The notes below the pieces were generated by a model that was not told the origin of the DNA, searched no databases, and saw nothing but the letters and a program-made list of their open reading frames with translations. This document shows positions 17,198 through 25,915 of a stretch of 47,857 bases of DNA, one piece after another (the stretch's first letter is position 1; every line of letters starts with the position of its first letter). The stretch lies in the NCBI RefSeq assembly GCF_012979275.1, contig NZ_JABASZ010000007.1, forward strand, positions 1 through 47,857. The letters are read 5' to 3'. A program made the translations under genes and the position numbers. The stretch is from Pseudopontixanthobacter vadosimaris. Its GTDB lineage: Bacteria > Pseudomonadota > Alphaproteobacteria > Sphingomonadales > Sphingomonadaceae.

Positions 17198-17539
17198 TCA
17201 GCTCATCCCGGGCAGATTGAAGCCGGGGGGAAGACCGATACCCGCCTGCGCCTTCTGCATCTCCTCATTAGCCACGCGGTCGGCCCTGGTGCGCGCATCG
17301 TTGAAAGCGGCGGCAACGAGGTCTTCCAGCATCTGCTTCTCTTCCGCCTTCATCAGGCTGTCGTCGATCGCGACGCCCAGCATCCGGCCCTTGGCCGTGC
17401 AGCGCACCTTCACCATGCCGCCACCAGCTACGCCTTCGACCTCGATCCCGTCGAGCTTGGCCTGGGTTTCGTTCATCTGCGTCTGGATCTGTTCGGCGGC
17501 CTTCTGCGCTGCCTGAATCATTTCTTCCATGGATTGCAT
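17198..17539 (-). CDS. ybaB: YbaB/EbfC nucleoid-associated protein, 113 aa
   Basis: This small dimeric DNA-binding protein of the YbaB/EbfC family is associated with nucleoid organisation. It starts MQSMEEMIQAAQKAAEQIQTQ, an amphipathic helix. The family core is GIEVEGVAGGGMVKVRCTAKGRML, followed by DDSLMKAEEKQMLEDLVAAAFNDA. The ATG lies 15 bases after the dnaX stop, and its Shine-Dalgarno GGAG is in the last codons of dnaX, so the two form one operon, as in many bacteria. Confidence 0.93.
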   Translation of the reverse strand: MQSMEEMIQAAQKAAEQIQTQMNETQAKLDGIEVEGVAGGGMVKVRCTAKGRMLGVAIDDSLMKAEEKQMLEDLVAAAFNDARTRADRVANEEMQKAQAGIGLPPGFNLPGMS

Positions 17540-17554
17540 TGTCTTATTCTCCGG

Positions 17555-19426
17555 TCATGCGTTTCTGCTGAAAGCTATTTCCCGCCGCGGCGGCATATCG
17601 TCATTCTCGATCAATTCGGCATCGGGAAAGGCGGCGAAGGCTGCCTCGACCAGCGGATCGCGGCGAAGTGCGGCCCTGGCATCGGCTCTGGCGCTTTCCG
17701 CCTGTTCCACGATGGAGGGCTGCGCTTTGGCCGCGGCTTCGCCGTCGGCGCGTTCGACTTCCCAGCGCTGCCCCGTCGCTTCGAGAAGCGCCTGCCGCAA
17801 TTGCGGGCTGAAATCATTGTCGAAGCCCTTGCTCATGGCATAGACGAGGCGGCCCGGCTCCAGCGTGACGATACGCAGCTGCATCCGCAACTGGTCGGCG
17901 ACCAGCATGCCGGCGACCCCTTCGATGCGGTCGACCAGTTCGGCCCAGTCAAGTTGCCGTGCCGGCTGCGCGACAGGCGCAGCCGAAGCCGGTTGTGGCG
18001 CGCCGCTACCATCGCCTGCCTGCGACCGCGGCGCAGCAGCGATGCCGTTCACGGCTAGGTCCTGCAATTGCTGCGCCAATCTGCCCGGATCGGGCAGATC
18101 GGCGGCATGCAGCACCCGCAACAGCGCCATCTGCGCCGCGACCAGCGGATCGGGCGCCAGCTTCACCTCGTCATGCCCTTTCAGCAGCAATTGCCACAGG
18201 CGGTGCAATTGCCCGGCGGACAGTTTTGCCGCCCATTCGGTGAGAATGGCGCGCCCTGCCGCATCGGGCGCATCCGCTTCGCCGCCGACCTGCGTGACGG
18301 TGATGCGATGCGCGAAATCCATCATCGCCCGCATCAAGGCGAGCGGCTCGACACCCAATGAGTATTGATCTGCAATGCCGCCCAGCAGCGCCCTGGCATC
18401 GCCTTCCAAAATGTTGGCGAACAGGCGGCGCTGCGCCGTCTTATCGGCAAGCCCAAGCATGTCGCGCACGCGCTGCGCCGTGACCGTGCTGCCTTCGCCT
18501 TCGTTTTCATCGCCGCCCATGTCGGCATGGGCGATGGCCTGATCGAGGATCGACAGGCCGTCACGTACCGAACCTTCGGCCGCGGCGGCAATCATAGCGA
18601 TCGCCTCGTCCTCGGCCTCGACATTCTCGCGCCGGCAGATGCTTGCGAAGTGCTGGCCCAGCATTTCTGCCGGTATCCGCCGGAGATCGAAACGCTGCGT
18701 CCGGCTGAGCACGGTGATCGGCAGCTTATCCACCTCGGTGGTCGCGAACAGGAACTTCACATGTGCAGGCGGCTCCTCAAGTGTCTTCAGCAAGGCATTG
18801 AAAGCATTGCGGGACAGCATGTGAACTTCGTCGATGATGTAGATCTTGTACCGCGCCGAGACGGCGGCATAACGCACGGCCTCGATAATCTCGCGCACGT
18901 CGTCCACGCCGGTATGGCTGGCAGCGTCCATCTCGATGACGTCGATATGACGCCCTTCCGCAATGGCGAGGCAGGGTTCGCACTCACCGCAGGGGTCGAT
19001 GGTGGGGCCGCCCTGCCCGTCCGGGCCGATGCAATTGAGGGCCTTGGCAATAAGGCGCGCAGTGCTGGTCTTGCCCACGCCGCGCACGCCGGTCATCAGG
19101 AAGGCATGGGCCAGCCGGTCCCGCTCGATCGCATTGCCCAGCGTGCGGACCATGGGTTCCTGCCCGATCAGTTCCGAAAAGGTCTGCGGCCGGTACTTGC
19201 GCGCCAGCACCCGATAAGGCTGCGCTGCGGCGGGTGCCCCCGGCCCGGCTTCGGAGTTGCCGTTGCCCCCGGATGGTGCGGGTTCAGGGGCAGCACCGAA
19301 CAGGGCCGACTGCCCTGCAGCCTCGAGCTCGGCGGCTGACGGAGATTCGTCGTCCAGATCGGAGCCCGTCCCTAAAGAACCTGTATCCCACGGTGGAGAA
19401 TCGGAAATTTGCGATGAATCACCCAT
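17555..19426 (-). CDS. dnaX: DNA polymerase III subunits gamma/tau, 623 aa
   Basis: This is the clamp-loader ATPase of the replicative polymerase. A Pro/Gly/Ala-rich N-terminal extension of ~70 residues precedes the conserved start YRVLARKYRPQTFSELIGQE. Walker A is GVRGVGKTSTAR, the zinc site is CNCIGPDGQ...PCGECEPC, Walker B is IYIIDEVHML and the SRC-type sensor is TVLSRTQRFDLRR. After domain III (~400) come a low-complexity linker and a C-terminal tau-like region that contacts the polymerase. AGGGAT precedes the ATG. The SRP RNA gene lies just upstream on the same strand. I see no obvious programmed frameshift site. Confidence 0.96.
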   Translation of the reverse strand: MGDSSQISDSPPWDTGSLGTGSDLDDESPSAAELEAAGQSALFGAAPEPAPSGGNGNSEAGPGAPAAAQPYRVLARKYRPQTFSELIGQEPMVRTLGNAIERDRLAHAFLMTGVRGVGKTSTARLIAKALNCIGPDGQGGPTIDPCGECEPCLAIAEGRHIDVIEMDAASHTGVDDVREIIEAVRYAAVSARYKIYIIDEVHMLSRNAFNALLKTLEEPPAHVKFLFATTEVDKLPITVLSRTQRFDLRRIPAEMLGQHFASICRRENVEAEDEAIAMIAAAAEGSVRDGLSILDQAIAHADMGGDENEGEGSTVTAQRVRDMLGLADKTAQRRLFANILEGDARALLGGIADQYSLGVEPLALMRAMMDFAHRITVTQVGGEADAPDAAGRAILTEWAAKLSAGQLHRLWQLLLKGHDEVKLAPDPLVAAQMALLRVLHAADLPDPGRLAQQLQDLAVNGIAAAPRSQAGDGSGAPQPASAAPVAQPARQLDWAELVDRIEGVAGMLVADQLRMQLRIVTLEPGRLVYAMSKGFDNDFSPQLRQALLEATGQRWEVERADGEAAAKAQPSIVEQAESARADARAALRRDPLVEAAFAAFPDAELIENDDMPPRREIAFSRNA

Positions 19427-19499
19427 ATCCCTAAACTAGGGCCTGGTCGCCGGAATGTCATGGGGCTTTGCCGGATATCCGCCGCCGCGGCTGGCAGGA

Positions 19500-19590
19500 A
19501 AGGAGCCGAACGACCCGCCGCAATCCGGTATGGCTGCTTCCTTCCGGACCTGACCAGGTTAACGAACGCAAACGTCCGCCCGACTCCCGC
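19500..19590 (-). ncRNA. ffs: signal recognition particle RNA (small 4.5S type)
   Basis: The minus strand carries the SRP domain IV signature CAGGTCCGGAAGGAAGCAG (centre ~19535-19555). This internal-loop and GGAA-tetraloop segment binds Ffh. Flanking sequences pair to close the long hairpin: GGAGTCG (near 19587-19581) with CGGCTCC (19508-19502). Length is about 90 nt, as expected for bacterial 4.5S RNA. It targets inner-membrane proteins with Ffh and FtsY. Exact ends are estimated from the pairing. Confidence 0.9.
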
Positions 19591-19649
19591 GCGCCATATG
19601 GCGAAAGGTGGCGAGTTTGTCCAGACCGCTTGCCGACGTGATGCCGGTT

Positions 19650-19934
19650 TCAGCGGAAATTGTCGGCGTAGGCCTGCAGCTTGAGCTTGCGCGGGGGTGT
19701 CGGCTGCACACGGGCGGGGATGCCATATCTGTCGGCATAGGCCCGCGCTTCGGCAACATCGCTGAAGGTGAGTTGTACCTGTGCCTGTGTGTCGCCGCTG
19801 CCGATCCAGCCCATCAGCGGATCGGCCCGGCGCGCTTCGCTCTGTTCGAATTCCAGCACCCATTCATCGGTCCGCGCACGGCCGGACTGCATGGCGCTTC
19901 TGGGGCGTTGATAGATACGTGCAGGCATAATCAT
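19650..19934 (-). CDS. NDUFS4-like (ETC complex I 18-kDa type) protein, 94 aa
   Basis: This is a short protein of the complex I accessory family, matching the alphaproteobacterial NDUFS4-type pattern. It begins ARIYQRPRSAMQSGRARTDEW, continues VLEFEQSEARRADPLMGWIGSGDT, and has the core FSDVAEARAYADRYGIPARV and ending PRKLKLQAYADNFR. In alphaproteobacteria such proteins are complex I accessory subunits at the peripheral arm. ATGs at 19934 and 19928 are adjacent in frame and both possible. It sits alone between hrpB (upstream, same strand, 26 bases) and ffs, away from the nuo genes. Confidence 0.85.
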   Translation of the reverse strand: MIMPARIYQRPRSAMQSGRARTDEWVLEFEQSEARRADPLMGWIGSGDTQAQVQLTFSDVAEARAYADRYGIPARVQPTPPRKLKLQAYADNFR

Positions 19935-19960
19935 GCAATTGCGCCCATGTCCGGCGAAAA

Positions 19961-22402
19961 TCAAGACCTGGCGAAGGCGTTCTTTGTCTTGAGGCTGGGC
20001 TTTTCGGTCCAGGGTTCGTCCGGCCAGCGGTGCCTGGGATAGCGGCCCTTCATGTCCTTCACCACGTCGCGCCAGCTGCCCCGCCAGAACCCCGGCAGGT
20101 CGCGGGTAGACTGGATCGGACGACCGGCCGGGCTGGTCAGTTTCAGCAGCAGCGGCGTGTCGCCGACAAAGGGGTGCCGGTCGAGGCCGAACAGCGCCTG
20201 CACGCGGACCGCGACGCCGGGTGCATCGTCGCCCGTGTAGTCGATGGAATGGCTCGTTCCGGCCGGGGAGGTGTAGTTGCGCGGGGCGAGACGATCCAGT
20301 TTCTGCCGGTCGTCCCAGTCGACAAGGCTCAGCGCGGCTTCCGCCAGCTTCCCCGGCGAAACCGCAAGATCGCGCCGCCCATGCAGCAGCGGCACCAGCC
20401 AGATTTCGGCATCCGCTGCCAGTCGGTTCGGGTCGAGCGCGGCGATGCCAGCAAAACGCCCCCTCGCCAGCAGGTCGGCAGGCAAGAACGCCCCGATCCG
20501 TTCGCATGCGCGTTCCAGCAACATGGCCTCCACCGCGGCGCTGTCGGGTTCCGCGTCAGGGCCGGTCGCCATTACGATCGCACCCAGCCGGCGCTCCACC
20601 CGCGCTTCGATGCGGGCGGGATCCTGTCCATCGTTCCAGCGCAGGACGCTGCGCTGCGCGATCCGGTCGCCCAGCCAGAGTTCCACCTCGGCCTGCGTGA
20701 GCGGCAGGGCGGCGGTGATCCGCGCGCCTTTCGCCTGCCCCTGTGCGTCACCGATCGCCAGCCACTCCGCCCGCGCAAGCGGGGAAGCAGGATCGAGAAC
20801 ATAGCCGCGGCCCCCTGCCGAGGCCCAGTGCTCGCCGGTTGCATCGCGCCGCCGGGCAAGATGACCGGGCATGGCGCGCGCCAGCAGAATACCGGGCGGC
20901 GGTGCCCGGGCACCCTCGCTGTCGCTGACCATCAGCCGTTCTGCCTGCCTGGCCCACCTGCCCGCCAGCTTCTTCGCGGCGATGGCCCTGCTGCCGCCAT
21001 CAGAATGCCATCGCTCCAGCCGCTGCGCCAGATCCTCGCCACTGCCGCCCAGTCCACGTTCCTGAAGCAGCAGCGCGATCCGCGCCGCTTCGCCCGCGGC
21101 ACCGGATCTTGCGCCATGCAGAACCATTGCCGCCATCGCCGGAGCCATCGGCAGGCGAGACAGTTTTTCGCCGAATTCGGTGAGCCGACCGGCGGCATCG
21201 AATGCGCCCGCCAGCCGCAATTGAGCCGTCGCAGCGGCCAGCGCCGGTGCGGGCGGCGGGTCGAGCCACCGCAGATCGAGCGGATCGCCCGAACCCCAGC
21301 GCGCCAGTGACAGGGACAGCGGTGCCAGATCGGCACTGACGATTTCGGGCGCGGTAAAGGCAGGGCGTCCCGCATGCGCCGCCTCTGCCCACAGGCGATA
21401 CGCCACGCCGGGGCCGGTACGCGCCGCCCGCCCCGCCCGCTGCGCCGCTGCCGCTTGCGATGCCCGTACCGTCACCAGCCGGGTCGTGCCGGCGGCCTTG
21501 TCATATTCGGCATTGCGAGCCAGCCCGCTATCCACCACCACTGAAACGCCCTCCAGCGTCAGCGAGGTTTCCGCAATCGCCGTGGCCAGCACGATCCTGC
21601 GCCGCCCCTCCGCATCGCGGCGAATCGCTGCCCGCTGCTGCGGCGGGCGCACCTGACCGTGCAGCGGCAGGATCGGCACACCGGGCAGCCTGGCGGCGAG
21701 CCTTTCCTCCACTCGCTCGATCTCGCGAACGCCCGGCAGGAAGGCAAGAATATCGCCCTGCTCCTCCCGCCAGGCCTGCATGATGGCCAAGGTCGTCGCA
21801 TCCTCCATCCGCAGGTCTGGCCGCGCACCGCACCATTCGATCCGCAGCGGAAATGCTTTCCCCTCGCTCTCGATTACCGGTGTTTCGGGGCCGAGCAGGC
21901 TGGCGAAGCGCGCACCGTCGATGGTCGCCGACATGACGCAGATGCGAAGATCTTCGCGCAGGATCTCGCGGGTTTCCAGCGCCAGAGCCAAGCCGAGATC
22001 ACTGTCGAGATGCCGTTCATGCGCCTCGTCGAACAGGACCGCGCTCACTCCGGAAAGGTCCGCATCCGCAACGATGCGCGAGACGAAAATCGCTTCCGTC
22101 ATCACCAGGATACGCGTTGCCGCAGACTGCCTGCTGTCCATCCGGGTGAGATAGCCGACCGTCTGGCCCACAGCTTCGCCCAGCATTTCCGCCATGCGTT
22201 CGGCAGCGGCGCGCGCAGCGACGCGGCGCGGGCTGGTGATGACGATCGTGCCGGTGCACCATTCCTGCCTCAGCAAGGCCGGAGCGACCGCCGTGGTCTT
22301 GCCCGCACCGGGCGGAGCGACGAGAACGGCGCCGTTGCCTTTCCCTAGTGCTTCCAGCAGTGCCGGCAACGCGGCGTGGATCGGAAGCCTGTCTTCAGTC
22401 AC
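19961..22402 (-). CDS. hrpB: ATP-dependent RNA helicase HrpB, 813 aa
   Basis: This is a DEAH/DExH-box helicase of the HrpB family. It starts LPIHAALPALLEALGKGNGA, with Walker A APPGAGKTT (29-37) and the DEAH box FDEAHERHLDSDLG (124-137). Later motifs include VATAIAETSLTLEGV and AQRAGRAARTGPG (motif VI). The C-terminal region has the HrpB-specific ending TLLKLTSPAGRPIQST-type and DLPGFWRGSWRDVVKDMKGRYP. Biological role is poorly defined; RNA metabolism is assumed. Length matches the family. The NDUFS4-like gene follows closely on the same strand. Confidence 0.94.
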   Translation of the reverse strand: MTEDRLPIHAALPALLEALGKGNGAVLVAPPGAGKTTAVAPALLRQEWCTGTIVITSPRRVAARAAAERMAEMLGEAVGQTVGYLTRMDSRQSAATRILVMTEAIFVSRIVADADLSGVSAVLFDEAHERHLDSDLGLALALETREILREDLRICVMSATIDGARFASLLGPETPVIESEGKAFPLRIEWCGARPDLRMEDATTLAIMQAWREEQGDILAFLPGVREIERVEERLAARLPGVPILPLHGQVRPPQQRAAIRRDAEGRRRIVLATAIAETSLTLEGVSVVVDSGLARNAEYDKAAGTTRLVTVRASQAAAAQRAGRAARTGPGVAYRLWAEAAHAGRPAFTAPEIVSADLAPLSLSLARWGSGDPLDLRWLDPPPAPALAAATAQLRLAGAFDAAGRLTEFGEKLSRLPMAPAMAAMVLHGARSGAAGEAARIALLLQERGLGGSGEDLAQRLERWHSDGGSRAIAAKKLAGRWARQAERLMVSDSEGARAPPPGILLARAMPGHLARRRDATGEHWASAGGRGYVLDPASPLARAEWLAIGDAQGQAKGARITAALPLTQAEVELWLGDRIAQRSVLRWNDGQDPARIEARVERRLGAIVMATGPDAEPDSAAVEAMLLERACERIGAFLPADLLARGRFAGIAALDPNRLAADAEIWLVPLLHGRRDLAVSPGKLAEAALSLVDWDDRQKLDRLAPRNYTSPAGTSHSIDYTGDDAPGVAVRVQALFGLDRHPFVGDTPLLLKLTSPAGRPIQSTRDLPGFWRGSWRDVVKDMKGRYPRHRWPDEPWTEKPSLKTKNAFARS

Positions 22403-22447
22403 GGCCGGACGCCTGCGCTAACGCCAGACTGCCACATGGATCGACGC

Positions 22448-23491
22448 TCAGTAGAAACGCGCCACGGCGAATTCGGCAGCCTCGGCCATCGCGCGGCGGG
22501 CCTTGCCATCGGGGAAAATCGAGATCGCCTCGATGGCGCGGCTGGCGAAATGCCGGGCGCGGTCGCGGGTTGCGGCCACCGTGCCGTGCTTCTCGATCAG
22601 GCCGATGGCTTCGCCCAGATCGCCGTCGGACGTGCGGTGGCCGCCAATGGCGGATTTCCAGAAGGCGCGTTCCGCCTCGTCTCCACGGGCATAGGCGAGG
22701 ATGACCGGCAGCGTCATCTTTCCCTCGCGGAAGTCGTCGCCGCGGGTCTTGCCCATTTCCGCCGCACTGGAATCATAATCGATGGCATCGTCGACAAGCT
22801 GGAACGCGACGCCCAGATTGCGACCGTAATCATCGAGCGCCTGCTCCTGACGGTCGTCGCATTCGGCGACCACGGCCGAAATCCGGCTGGCTGCCGCGAA
22901 AAGCGCGGCGGTCTTGGCGCCGATGATGGCGAGGTAGCGTTCCTCGCTCGTTTCGATCTGCCGCTGGGCGGTCAGCTGGTCGACCTCTCCTTCGGCGATG
23001 ATCGAGCTGGCGGACGAAAGGATCTTCAGCACTTTCAGGCTGCCCTCCTCCACCATCAGTTCGAAAGCGCCGCTGAACAGGAAATCGCCGACAAGCACCG
23101 TGGCCGGATTGCCGAAGATGATGTTCGCCGCCGCCTTGCCGCGCCGCAGGTCCGACCCGTCGACCACATCGTCATGCAGCAGGGTGGCGGTGTGGATGAA
23201 TTCGACAGCGGCGGCGAGGCGATGATGGCGGGTGCCCTGATAGCCGACCAGTTCAGCGCCGGCCAGCGTCAGCATCGGGCGCAGCCGCTTGCCTCCGCCG
23301 GAAATGAGATGCCCGGCAAGAGCCGGGATCAGCGGGATCTCGCTCTGCATCCGATCGAGGATGATGGAATTGACCGAATTCATGCCGCCCGCGGTCAGGG
23401 CCAGGATGGGATCGAGCGATGGCTGCCCTCCGTCAGCCGATCGGACGCTTTCGGATCGCTTGCGCGGGAGGGGGACCACTTCGGCCGTCAT
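22448..23491 (-). CDS. ispB: long-chain all-trans polyprenyl diphosphate synthase, 347 aa
   Basis: This trans-prenyltransferase extends farnesyl diphosphate to make the ubiquinone side chain (probably decaprenyl in this group). Both Asp-rich motifs are intact: LLHDDVVDGSDLRRG (DDxxD 107-111) and QLVDDAIDYD (234-238), followed by GDDFREGKMTLPVI. GGGKRLRP (65-72) binds pyrophosphate. No bulky aromatic block lies just before the first DDxxD, consistent with a long product. The ATG at 23491 (MTAEVVPLPRKR) is preferred; the frame extends to 23584, but that part is non-conserved. Divergent from the chorismate mutase gene. Confidence 0.9.
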   Translation of the reverse strand: MTAEVVPLPRKRSESVRSADGGQPSLDPILALTAGGMNSVNSIILDRMQSEIPLIPALAGHLISGGGKRLRPMLTLAGAELVGYQGTRHHRLAAAVEFIHTATLLHDDVVDGSDLRRGKAAANIIFGNPATVLVGDFLFSGAFELMVEEGSLKVLKILSSASSIIAEGEVDQLTAQRQIETSEERYLAIIGAKTAALFAAASRISAVVAECDDRQEQALDDYGRNLGVAFQLVDDAIDYDSSAAEMGKTRGDDFREGKMTLPVILAYARGDEAERAFWKSAIGGHRTSDGDLGEAIGLIEKHGTVAATRDRARHFASRAIEAISIFPDGKARRAMAEAAEFAVARFY

Positions 23492-23598
23492 AGTGCAGGC
23501 GCAGATGGGCGATGCGTTCCTGATTGGCAAGTCATGCCGGGACGAAATCGCCATTCTGCCGGATGGATCGACCTTCGCGCGCATGTTACCCGTGTGGC

Positions 23599-23946
23599 AT
23601 GGAACGGAAAAACGAAGCAGATCCAGCTGGCACGCCGAATGTCGCTTACACCATGGGCAGCGGCGATGAGGACGAGGTTCTCGCCGGTTTCCGGCGTTCG
23701 ATCGACAATATCGATGCAGCGCTTGTCCACATGCTTGCCGAACGGTTCCGCATCACGCAGTCCGTCGGCCGCTACAAGGCGCAATCCGACCTGCCGCCTG
23801 CGGACCCTGCACGGGAGAAAGAGCAGATCGCACGATTGCGCAAACTTGCCGAGGCATCGAATCTCGATCCGGAGTTCGGCGAAAAGTTCATCCGCTTCAT
23901 TATCGATGAGGTAATTCGCCACCATCAGAACGCCCGGGACAACTGA
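23599..23946 (+). CDS. chorismate mutase, AroQ class, 115 aa
   Basis: This enzyme converts chorismate to prephenate for Phe/Tyr synthesis. It is a short all-helical AroQ-type protein: LAGFRRSIDNIDAALVHMLAERFRI carries the N-terminal Arg and helix, ITQSVGRYKAQ the catalytic Lys, and FIRFIIDEVIRHHQ the C-terminal helix. No prephenate dehydratase domain follows, so it is a stand-alone mutase. ATG 23599 gives a ~20-residue leader; ATG 23653 is an alternative and neither has a strong ribosome-binding site. Transcribed away from ispB. Confidence 0.88.
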   Translation: MERKNEADPAGTPNVAYTMGSGDEDEVLAGFRRSIDNIDAALVHMLAERFRITQSVGRYKAQSDLPPADPAREKEQIARLRKLAEASNLDPEFGEKFIRFIIDEVIRHHQNARDN

Positions 23947-24076
23947 TCGTCACATAATTGATCGTCACATATATGCCGCACCTGCTGGCCCAATTTCGTG
24001 GTCAGGTGCCGGGCCTGTTGCCAAATACGGAGCGCCTTGTAGTGCGGTGAACCAGATGAAACACCTGGAGGATGTT

Positions 24077-24316
24077 ATGAAGTTGAGCAAATTCGCAGCC
24101 GCAACAGCGGCCCTTTCACTGGCCACGGCTCCCGTCATGGCTTCGGCCGCTGACATGGACCGTGCTGCCGCCCCGGTGGTCGCCGAAAACAACGTGGCCG
24201 GCAACTCCACTGCAGGACTGATTGGCCTTTTCGCTCTGGTGGCCCTGGCTCTTTTCATCTTCATCGATGAGGATGACGTTTTCATCGATGAGGATGACGT
24301 GCCTGTTTCGGCTTGA
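24077..24316 (+). CDS. small secreted/membrane protein with duplicated acidic tail, 79 aa
   Basis: ATG 24077 has GGAGG (24066-24070) at ideal distance. Residues 1-25 form a signal peptide (KFAAATAALSLATAPVMASA, likely cleaved after ASA). After a short Ala/Asn-rich linker comes one strongly hydrophobic segment, AGLIGLFALVALALFIFI, directly followed by two copies of FIDEDDV. So the protein is probably anchored in the membrane with an acidic tail. The tail is encoded by a 21-bp direct tandem repeat (24260-24301). A strong terminator follows, so it is its own transcription unit. Function unknown; similar small proteins with such tails are annotated as hypothetical. Confidence 0.8.
   Translation: MKLSKFAAATAALSLATAPVMASAADMDRAAAPVVAENNVAGNSTAGLIGLFALVALALFIFIDEDDVFIDEDDVPVSA
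24260..24301 (+). repeat. 21-bp tandem duplication inside the small membrane protein gene
   Basis: TTCATCGATGAGGATGACGT plus one base occurs twice in a row (24260-24280 and 24281-24301), identical except for the last base (T or G). It is in frame and duplicates FIDEDDV. Slipped-strand expansion is the likely origin, so copy number may vary between strains. Confidence 0.85.
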
Positions 24317-24335
24317 ACGCCATATCGAATAAGCG

Positions 24336-24366
24336 AAAACGGGGCTGAGTTTCAGCCCCGTTTTTT
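24336..24366 (+). terminator. rho-independent terminator
   Basis: AAAACGGGGCTGA, a short loop and TCAGCCCCGTTTTTT form a GC-rich stem followed by six T residues, 20 bases after the small membrane protein stop. The A-tract on the other side means it may also terminate the convergent histidine kinase transcript ending at 24410. Confidence 0.9.
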
Positions 24367-24409
24367 ATGGCTGCATCGGCAGAAGATCCTTGTCGGAAGT
24401 GCGATTTTT

Positions 24410-25915
24410 TTAGTTCGCAGTTCCTGCGTTATGGAGCGGACGGGGCAGGCTCAGGCTGACCAAAAGCCCGCCAAGATCTTCGCTCACTCCCAGTTCGACG
24501 CTGCCGCCATAGATTTCGGCCACATCGCGGACGATGGCGAGGCCCAGCCCGGTTCCGGGTTTGCCGGTGTCCAGCCGCGCACCGCGAGCGAAAATGCGGG
24601 TACGCTCCGCATCGGGAATGCCCCGCCCATCGTCCTCCACCCAGATGACGCATTGCGGGTTGGCTTCCTCCGCATCCACCGTGACGAAGACGCTGCCGCC
24701 CCCATATTTCGCTGCATTCTCGATCAGATTGCCGAGTATCTCGTCAAGATCCTGTCGTTCGATCGCCACCTGCGCCAATTTGTTGCCGTCGAGATCGAAC
24801 CTGACATCGGGATAGAGCCGTTCCACGGCCCGCCGCACGGCTTCCGCGCTTTCGCACACCGGCGTGCGCGCATGGCCCACGGCGCGGCGGCCAACCGCCC
24901 GCGCTCTCGCCAGATGATGATCGACATGCCGGCGCATCGTCGTCGCTTCGCGGATCACCGTGTCCGGCAGGTCGGGAGCCTTGGCCGTTGCCGCATTGTT
25001 GATGACGGTCAGCGGCGTCTTCAAGGCATGAGCCAGATTGCCTGCATGGGTGCGCGCTTCTTCCGCCTGCCGTTCCGAATGCGACAGCAGCGCGTTCAAT
25101 TCCTGCACGAGTGGCTGAACCTCATATGGCAGCGGTTCGTTCACCCTGTTTTCGCCGGTGGTGCGGATGCGCTGAATGGCCACACGAACACGGCGCAGGG
25201 GCCGAAGCCCGTAATAGGTGACCAGCATCGCCATGGCAAACAGGCCGAAGCCGAGGACGGCGAAGCTCCAGACCAGGATCGACCGAATACGCCTGATCTG
25301 TGCGTCCAGCTCCTCGCGGCTGGCGGCCACGACGAACCACCAGTTGGTGTCGCTATTCGGCAGTTTCAACGATCGTTCGGCAATCCGCAGCGGTTCGGCG
25401 GGAAACTGCGCGCTGTCGTAGGTATGAACGTCATTGTCCGCATGGTCGCCGCGAACCTGGAGCTGGCGATCCCACAGGCTACGCGACGGCAGATCCTCAT
25501 ATCCCGCGCCGCTGACCTGCCAGTATAATCCGCTACCCGGTTCGAGAAAGCGCTGGTCGCCCAGCGGCCGGTTGAGATAGACTTCACCGCCCTGCTCGAT
25601 CTCGGTCGAACCGATCATTGCCGTCAGGATGTAACGAAGCTGATCGTCGAAATTGTCCTCGACCAGATTGACCAGCGTGCGATCCAGCGCAAATCCACCG
25701 CCCAGCAGCAGGATCATGATCCAGCCTGCCGCGATCAGCATCATCCGCCGGGCAAGGCTGCCCGTATGCGGTTCCTCCACCGCTTCCGCAGGTGCGTCGT
25801 CATGCGCCCCGCCCGGCAAAACGTCCTCGCCCGGCCGTAGCGGAACGTCAGGCGCGCGGCTGGTCGGCGGGATCGTCGAGGCTGTAGCCAAGGCCGCGTA
25901 TCGTTGTGATGACAT
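24410..25915 (-). CDS. two-component sensor histidine kinase, 501 aa
   Basis: This is a membrane sensor kinase of the PhoQ/EnvZ layout. An acidic N-terminal tail of ~55 residues precedes TM1 (~57-77, MMLIAAGWIMILLLGGGFAL). A periplasmic sensing domain (~78-211) follows, then TM2 (~212-236), a HAMP region, and the dimerisation/phosphorylation helix AGNLAHALKTPLTVI with H296. The ATPase domain has NLIENAAKYGGG, WVEDDGRGIPD and GTGLGLAIVRDVAEIYGG, so it is complete. The frame begins at 25915, overlapping the response regulator by 68 bases; a start further in, before RRMML, is possible. Operon: PepSY protein, regulator, kinase. Confidence 0.9.
   Translation of the reverse strand: MSSQRYAALATASTIPPTSRAPDVPLRPGEDVLPGGAHDDAPAEAVEEPHTGSLARRMMLIAAGWIMILLLGGGFALDRTLVNLVEDNFDDQLRYILTAMIGSTEIEQGGEVYLNRPLGDQRFLEPGSGLYWQVSGAGYEDLPSRSLWDRQLQVRGDHADNDVHTYDSAQFPAEPLRIAERSLKLPNSDTNWWFVVAASREELDAQIRRIRSILVWSFAVLGFGLFAMAMLVTYYGLRPLRRVRVAIQRIRTTGENRVNEPLPYEVQPLVQELNALLSHSERQAEEARTHAGNLAHALKTPLTVINNAATAKAPDLPDTVIREATTMRRHVDHHLARARAVGRRAVGHARTPVCESAEAVRRAVERLYPDVRFDLDGNKLAQVAIERQDLDEILGNLIENAAKYGGGSVFVTVDAEEANPQCVIWVEDDGRGIPDAERTRIFARGARLDTGKPGTGLGLAIVRDVAEIYGGSVELGVSEDLGGLLVSLSLPRPLHNAGTAN

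Noticed and set aside
22376-23914. 512-codon open frame on the plus strand
   Set aside because: It is antisense to the polyprenyl synthase, which has both DDxxD motifs; the frame is a shadow.
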